Below the pieces are notes generated by a model. That model saw nothing but the letters and a program-made list of their open reading frames with translations, was not told where the DNA came from and did not search any database. From NCBI GenBank assembly GCA_006218025.1, contig VBWA01000030.1, forward strand, positions 38,529-102,528: 64,000 nt of DNA, written 5' to 3'. The first letter of the stretch is position 1. Each line of letters begins with the position of its first letter. Below are positions 59,522 through 64,000 of the stretch, piece after piece. Made by a program: the position numbers and the translations under genes. The stretch is from Rhodocyclaceae bacterium. GTDB lineage: Bacteria > Pseudomonadota > Gammaproteobacteria > Burkholderiales > Rhodocyclaceae.

Positions 59522-61666
59522 ATGATTCCGAACCGGTGGCTGCTGCGTCTTTTCCCTTTCCTGGCCTGGTTCCCGATCAGTTCCCTGGTCCTGCGCGGCG
59601 ACCTGATCGCCGGCGTCACAGGTGCGCTGGTGCTGGTGCCGAAAGCGATGGCCTACGCCCAGCTCTCGGGCTTGCCGATCTATTTCGGCTTGTACACCGC
59701 CTTCATACCGGCCATCCTCGGCGCGCTCTGGGGTTCTTCACGGCAGTTGCTCACCGGCCCCGTCGCCATCGTCTCGCTGATGACCGCGGCTGCCGTCACG
59801 CCGCTGGCGGTACCATTCACCGACGACTACATCGGCCTCGCCCTGCTGCTTACGTTGATGGTCGGCGTCATCCAGTTCGGCCTCGGCGCACTCAGCCTGG
59901 GCACCATCGTCAACTTCGTGTCACACCCGGTGATCCTCGGCTTCATGAACGCCGCGGCCATCATCATCGCGCTGTCGCAGCTCGACATGCTGCTGGGCAT
60001 TCCCAAGGGCCGCAGCGATTCCTTCCTCGTGGACATCTGGGAGATGCTCGGCCACATCTCGCTGACCCACCTGCCCACCCTGGCCATGTCCATATTCGCG
60101 CTGGCGCTGATGCTGGCACTGAAGAAGCTGGCGCCCAAGCCCAGCGTCCTGATCGCCGTGGTGCTCACCACCCTCCTCAGCTACGCCGTTGGTTTCGAGC
60201 ATAAGAGCAAGGGGTCGCCCGACGAAATCATCGATCCCCACACCCAGCAAGGAGTGATCACCTATATCGAGACGGCCGACCACATCGCAGCACTCAACGT
60301 CGTCATCACCAAGGTGTCCAGCAAGCTGCGGGCGGCGAAAAAAGCCGGGGAGCAGCGCTCCGTCGTCAATCTGACGCAGGAAATCGAATTGCTGAAAATC
60401 GAGCTTGCATTCTCCGAGAAAAAGAACAAGGAACGCCACCGGCTTATCCGTCGCCAGAATCTCGAGCGCGAGAATGTTGCCGAAAACTTGCCGGCACGAC
60501 TATTCCTGGCCGGTCAGGTTCCGCCGGGCATCGAGACCGACGGACGGCAGTGGCACATAAGGAAAATCGAACAGGGCAGTCTCAACCTGGTCGGCGGCGG
60601 CGATGTGGTGGGCAACATCCCCGCTGGGCTGCCTTCTTTCCAAATGCCTGCGCTGAGCCTCGACGCCATCGTCTCGCTGCTGTCGGCAGCGCTGATCATT
60701 GCGCTGGTCGCCTTCATGGAATCAATCTCCATGGCCAAGGCGATGGCCATCAAGTCGAAGCAAAAGATCAACCCAAACCAGGAACTCATCGGACAGGGGC
60801 TGGCCAACCTCGGCGGCGCCTTTTTCCAGGCCTATCCCGCCTGCGGCTCCTTCACCGGTTCGGCGATCAACCTGCAAGCCGGTGCCAAGACCGGCTTTGC
60901 CTCGGTCTTCAACGGGCTTTTCGTCGCCGTCACGCTGCTGTTCCTGACTCCTTACCTCTACCACCTGCCCAAGGCCGTGCTGGCGGTAATCATCCTGCTG
61001 GCGGTAACCAGCCTGGTCACGCCTGCCGCGCTCAAGCACACCTGGCAGGCCAGCCGCATCGACGGCAGCGTCGCCATCGTTACCTTCGTCGTTACCTTGC
61101 TGGCGGCGCCGCATCTGGACAAGGGGATCATGGTGGGTGCCGGGCTGGCCATCGTCCTCTTCCTCTACAACACCATGAAGCCGAACGTCGTCGTTCTCGG
61201 CCGACTCAAGGATGGCACCCTGCGCGACGCCGCCATCAACCACCTGCCCTCGTCAAAAGTCGTCACCGCCATCCGCTTCGACGGCCGGCTCTATTTCGCC
61301 AATGTTTCCTACTTCGAGGATGCCGTCCTCGAGGCCGTGGCGAATAACCCGGAAGCCCCCTACGTCCTCATCGTCGGCGACGGCATCAACGCCATCGACG
61401 CGACAGGCGAAGAAATGCTCCATCACCTGGTCGAACAGCTGAACGAAAGCGGCATCGTCATGATTTTCTGCGGCCTCAAGCGACAAGTCCGGGATGTCAT
61501 GCACGCGACTGGTTTATGGGATCTGATCGGCGAAAATCGCTTCTTCGCCACCGCCGAGCAGGCATTGGAAAAAATCTATTCGCGCCCCGAGTACGCCGAC
61601 GAGGACGACCCCTTGCGACCCTCGCCGCGCAACGACGCGCTTTCGCCGCCGACAACGCACTACTGA
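59522..61666 (+). CDS. SulP-family anion transporter with STAS domain and coiled-coil insertion (paralogue)
   Basis: 714 residues, exactly the same length as its divergent neighbour and similar throughout. SulP signature PKAMAYAQLSGLPIYFGLYTAF near 38-59. The same place in the core holds an insertion of similar length (about 225-360), again a coiled coil (EIELLKIELAFSEKKNKER), though less similar in sequence than the core. The STAS loop reads DATG instead of DASG, so the phosphorylatable Ser is Thr. The pair probably arose by inverted duplication. Substrate unknown. Confidence 0.92.
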   Translation: MIPNRWLLRLFPFLAWFPISSLVLRGDLIAGVTGALVLVPKAMAYAQLSGLPIYFGLYTAFIPAILGALWGSSRQLLTGPVAIVSLMTAAAVTPLAVPFTDDYIGLALLLTLMVGVIQFGLGALSLGTIVNFVSHPVILGFMNAAAIIIALSQLDMLLGIPKGRSDSFLVDIWEMLGHISLTHLPTLAMSIFALALMLALKKLAPKPSVLIAVVLTTLLSYAVGFEHKSKGSPDEIIDPHTQQGVITYIETADHIAALNVVITKVSSKLRAAKKAGEQRSVVNLTQEIELLKIELAFSEKKNKERHRLIRRQNLERENVAENLPARLFLAGQVPPGIETDGRQWHIRKIEQGSLNLVGGGDVVGNIPAGLPSFQMPALSLDAIVSLLSAALIIALVAFMESISMAKAMAIKSKQKINPNQELIGQGLANLGGAFFQAYPACGSFTGSAINLQAGAKTGFASVFNGLFVAVTLLFLTPYLYHLPKAVLAVIILLAVTSLVTPAALKHTWQASRIDGSVAIVTFVVTLLAAPHLDKGIMVGAGLAIVLFLYNTMKPNVVVLGRLKDGTLRDAAINHLPSSKVVTAIRFDGRLYFANVSYFEDAVLEAVANNPEAPYVLIVGDGINAIDATGEEMLHHLVEQLNESGIVMIFCGLKRQVRDVMHATGLWDLIGENRFFATAEQALEKIYSRPEYADEDDPLRPSPRNDALSPPTTHY

Positions 61667-61734
61667 GACTCGCGCAGGCATTCCGCTGATTCTGCAATAA
61701 TCCGTGCACTCCCCCAACGACCGGATCGCCCACC

Positions 61735-62286
61735 ATGGGACACCGACTCTCCAAGATTTATACCCGCACCGGCGATGCCGGCACCACCGGCCTCGGCGAC
61801 GGCTCGCGCACCGGGAAGGATTCCTTGCGCGTCGCCGCGATGGGCGACGTGGATGAACTCAATTCGCTGATCGGCGTGATTCTGTGTGAAGAACTTCCCG
61901 CCGACCTGCGCGAGCTCTTTACCGGCATCCAGCACGACCTGTTCGATCTCGGTGGCGAAATGTCGATCCCCGGTGCGGTGCTGCTGAAAGCCACACAGCC
62001 GGCACGACTGGAGGCCGCCATCGACCATTACAACGCCGACTTGGGGCCGCTCAAGGAATTCATCCTGCCGGGCGGGAACCGTGCCGCCGCCCTCACGCAT
62101 CTCGCGCGCACCGTCTGCCGCCGCGCCGAACGCGTCACGGTGGCGCTGGCCGCCGAAGAAGCCGTATCCGACGCCGGACGGCAATACCTCAATCGCCTCT
62201 CCGATCTGCTCTTCGTCCTTGGCCGCTGGCTGAACAAGGCGGCCGGTGGCGGCGATGTCCTCTGGCAGAAAGGCAAGCACGCCTGA
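61735..62286 (+). CDS. Cob(I)alamin adenosyltransferase, PduO/MMAB type
   Basis: 183 residues. ATP-binding N-terminus YTRTGDAGTTGLGDGSR near 9-25, DVDELNSLIG near 39-48, and the C-terminal RTVCRRAERVTVALA and YLNRLSDLLFVLGRWLN motifs. It transfers the adenosyl group from ATP to cob(I)alamin, making coenzyme B12. It lies 68 bases after the SulP gene on the same strand; no other B12 gene is in the window. Confidence 0.95.
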   Translation: MGHRLSKIYTRTGDAGTTGLGDGSRTGKDSLRVAAMGDVDELNSLIGVILCEELPADLRELFTGIQHDLFDLGGEMSIPGAVLLKATQPARLEAAIDHYNADLGPLKEFILPGGNRAAALTHLARTVCRRAERVTVALAAEEAVSDAGRQYLNRLSDLLFVLGRWLNKAAGGGDVLWQKGKHA

Positions 62287-62307
62287 TCAAGCAACGGCTC
62301 GGGGCGG

Positions 62308-62330
62308 AAGTCGGCGCTGGGAACACGGCG
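62308..62330 (+). repeat. Dispersed word, intergenic copy before the DUF2249 gene
   Basis: Exact core and end, in the direction of the DUF2249 gene, between the adenosyltransferase stop and the FNR-type box. Confidence 0.85.
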
Positions 62331-62383
62331 CCTGCAGCCAAAAACCTGCTTTATTAGTATGGTTTTAAGTTTTTGATTTATAA

Positions 62384-62397
62384 ATGATTTGCATCAA
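62384..62397 (+). promoter_or_regulatory. FNR/Dnr-type box upstream of the DUF2249 gene
   Basis: ATGAT-TTGC-ATCAA: only one base differs from the FNR consensus TTGAT-N4-ATCAA. It lies 60 bases before the ATG at 62457, in an AT-rich pocket, at a distance fitting a class II (-41.5) activator site. Confidence 0.6.
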
Positions 62398-62456
62398 TTC
62401 TCCGGCGTCGCTCAAGGTGCATAGTGGCTTCACCCCAACCCACAGGAAGCCACGCC

Positions 62457-62708
62457 ATGCACGTTCATCTCTCCCCCGATTCAATCTATCCCTTCGACGC
62501 CCGCGGCATTGCCAAGCGTTTCCGGCACGCGGCCATTTTCGGTGCGCTGGATGCGTTGCGCGCCGGCGAAACAATGCGTTTCGTCAATGACCACGATCCC
62601 CTGCCGCTGCTCGACCAGCTCGTCCAGCGCTACGGCGACGCGGTCGAAATCACCTACAAGGCGCGCGAACCCGGCAACATCGTGATCGACTTCGTCAAGA
62701 TGAAATAG
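62457..62708 (+). CDS. DUF2249 domain protein
   Basis: 83 residues from ATG 62457 with an AGGAAG ribosome-binding site 9-14 bases upstream. The family pattern is visible: FDARGI near 12-17 and a small TusA-like fold (DALRAGETMRFVNDHDPLPLLDQL). DUF2249 genes are often found with anaerobic and nitrogen-oxide metabolism. The FNR-type box upstream supports expression at low oxygen. The next gene follows after 10 bases. Confidence 0.87.
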   Translation: MHVHLSPDSIYPFDARGIAKRFRHAAIFGALDALRAGETMRFVNDHDPLPLLDQLVQRYGDAVEITYKAREPGNIVIDFVKMK

Positions 62709-62718
62709 GACCAACGCG

Positions 62719-63333
62719 ATGCAGACGCCGGCCTTCTACGGCCAGGTGCGCAGCCTCACCGTTTATGACCCGCTGGCCGAGTTCCTGGGCGCCGCGGAGA
62801 ACGGCCGCATCGAGTACCACTACATCGATGCGGTCAAGCTGGCCGGCCACTCCTGCCCGACCGTCGCCGCCGCCTACTGGATGACGCTGACGGCGCTGGG
62901 CAGCCTGTATCCCGATACCCTGCCTCAGCGCGGCGGGATACGCGTCGAATTCCGCCAGGATCAGTTGTCGGGCGTCACCGGGGTGATCGCCAATGTCGTC
63001 GCCCTGCTCACCGGCGCCACCCACGACACCGGATTCAAGGGCTTGGCAGGCCGTTTCGACCGACGCAAGCTGCTGTACTTTTCCGCCGATGTCGCCGAAG
63101 AGATTCGCTTCACGCGGGTGGATACCGGCCAGGCCGTCGATGTCGCAGCGCGCCTGCAAGGCGTTCCCTTCGCGCCGCAGACGGTCGAATTGATGCAGAA
63201 GTGCCTCGACGGCAGCGCCACGGCGGAGGAAGCCGCCCAATTCCGCGAGAACTGGCAGGCGCGCGTGCGCTCGGTGCTGCTCGACCATGGCGACGATCCC
63301 GAGGTGTTTCCGGTATTTCCGGTAGCGCGCTGA
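62719..63333 (+). CDS. Conserved protein with FmdE-like motif
   Basis: 204 residues, soluble. It contains GHSCPTVAAAYWMT near 43-56 (His44, Cys46), similar to the H-x-C-P motif of FmdE-type domains that bind metal. Another conserved stretch is LLTGATHDTGFKGL. It is in an operon with the DUF2249 gene behind the FNR-type box, so it is probably expressed under low oxygen. FmdE-like function is inference from one motif. Confidence 0.75.
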   Translation: MQTPAFYGQVRSLTVYDPLAEFLGAAENGRIEYHYIDAVKLAGHSCPTVAAAYWMTLTALGSLYPDTLPQRGGIRVEFRQDQLSGVTGVIANVVALLTGATHDTGFKGLAGRFDRRKLLYFSADVAEEIRFTRVDTGQAVDVAARLQGVPFAPQTVELMQKCLDGSATAEEAAQFRENWQARVRSVLLDHGDDPEVFPVFPVAR

Positions 63334-63355
63334 GGCAAAGCGCGAGGCAGGCTGG

Positions 63356-63886
63356 CTAGCGAATGCGCGAACGCCGCGCTTCGACGCAGTCCATGAGTTG
63401 CGCGCTGACGCTGCGCAGCCGCTGATTGAGCAGCATCAGCAGTTCCATCATCAGCTTGATGCCGACGCGCGGTTCTTCGGTAATCATGCGCGAAAGGCCT
63501 TCACGATCCAGCACGGCGATTTCGACGGTATCGAGCGCAATGCAGCTGGCAAAACGCGGCTCGCCGTCGATCAGTGACATTTCGCCCAAGGTCTTGCCCG
63601 GACCGGCACTGCCCATGATCTGCGGCAGCCCGCGCACATCCTTCTTGACGATCTCGACGGCGCCAGACAGCAGCAACAGCATGAAATCGCCGTCGTCGCC
63701 CTCGCGAATGATTTCGGTGCCCGGCGGCGCGCGGTAGCAACGCATGTAGCGCGCGAGTCCTTCCACCTCATCCGCTTCGAAGTCTTCGAACAGCTTGATG
63801 ACCTCGATGATCTCGCGGATGCGGCCGACGAAGGGCATGGCATCGCCGAGCAACTCGACATTGGGGATATGATCGATCGAACTCAT
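63356..63886 (-). CDS. Cyclic-nucleotide-binding domain protein
   Basis: 176 residues. A cNMP-binding beta-roll (about 35-145) with PGTEIIREGDDGDFMLLLLSG and the LGEMSLIDGEPRFASCIAL phosphate-binding cassette (Arg present). There is no helix-turn-helix after it, only a helical tail (LMMELLMLLNQRL), so it is not a CRP-type transcription factor. It may be a small sensor or a partner of another protein. Convergent with the FmdE-like gene. Confidence 0.87.
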   Translation of the reverse strand: MSSIDHIPNVELLGDAMPFVGRIREIIEVIKLFEDFEADEVEGLARYMRCYRAPPGTEIIREGDDGDFMLLLLSGAVEIVKKDVRGLPQIMGSAGPGKTLGEMSLIDGEPRFASCIALDTVEIAVLDREGLSRMITEEPRVGIKLMMELLMLLNQRLRSVSAQLMDCVEARRSRIR

Positions 63887-63910
63887 GGCTTTGGCATTAT
63901 AGCCCCGCAG

Positions 63911-64000
63911 AGAGCTTGTGAAGGAACCGTCGCGAGCGGGACGCAGCGGGGTGCGGCCGGAGCGCAGCTACCGGAATGTACGTCGTTGTACATGAGGATA
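63911..64000. repeat. Partial dispersed repeat running off the window
   Basis: The final 90 bases hold no gene and include GTACGTCGTTGTACATGAGGATA-like sequence and a GGAGCGCAG segment, a layout similar to the inner part of the inverted-repeat element at 38658-38757. It is probably one arm of a small mobile or palindromic element whose other arm is outside the window. Confidence 0.4.

Overview
The window is high-GC bacterial chromosome packed with genes on both strands. Gene content suggests a metabolically versatile, probably facultatively anaerobic betaproteobacterium, plausibly of the Rhodocyclales/Sterolibacteriaceae neighbourhood: GlcDEF, paired YceI proteins behind a cytochrome b561, a DUF2249 gene behind an FNR-type box, bacteriohemerythrin, and many PAS/GGDEF/EAL proteins. 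The taxonomic placement is inference; no rRNA or tRNA gene was seen. I saw no prophage, insertion sequence or CRISPR array.

Layout. 1-13.2 kb is a signalling block: a very long PAS/GAF/HD-GYP protein that probably starts before the window, then a hybrid histidine kinase, CheR, a receiver-less CheB, and a REC-PAS-GAF-PAS-GGDEF-EAL response regulator. 13.5-18.1 kb holds uvrA, two small unknown genes and an amidohydrolase. 18.1-22.8 kb holds a HupE-like membrane protein, a TPR protein, a Lys/Glu-repeat exported protein with a clear terminator, a PAP2 phosphatase, an NAD(P)-binding protein and a methyltransferase. 22.9-27.2 kb holds pntAB and corA. 27.2-34.9 kb is one leftward operon for glycolate/glycerate metabolism (hyi, glycerate kinase, glcDEF) followed by an acyl-CoA synthetase. 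35.1-36.9 kb is cytochrome b561 plus two YceI proteins. 36.9-40.6 kb is an uncharacterised leftward region: three conserved unknown genes, a LexA/S24-fold protein lacking its catalytic lysine, and an unusual HTH-ferredoxin-reductase fusion. 40.9-44.6 kb is a TonB receptor/YfiR/diguanylate cyclase cassette, followed by an L-lactate dehydrogenase-like enzyme, bacteriohemerythrin and a CHASE/PAS/GGDEF/EAL protein.

49.8-56.9 kb encodes a six-gene membrane complex related to hydrogenase-4 and Complex I. Its large subunit has lost all four cysteines that would bind NiFe, while the small subunit keeps its [4Fe-4S] ligands. It therefore resembles the energy-converting hydrogenase-related (Ehr) complexes rather than a hydrogenase. 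Upstream on the same strand is a SulP transporter, facing a divergent SulP paralogue; both carry the same unusual coiled-coil insertion. The window ends with a cobalamin adenosyltransferase, the DUF2249/FmdE-like pair, and a cyclic-nucleotide-binding protein.

The most unexpected signal is not a gene. A non-palindromic word (AGTCGGCGCTGG, four variable bases, ACGGCG) occurs nine times in 64 kb, in intergenic DNA and inside unrelated genes in different frames, nearly always in the direction of transcription. Several hairpin or inverted-repeat elements also lie between genes.
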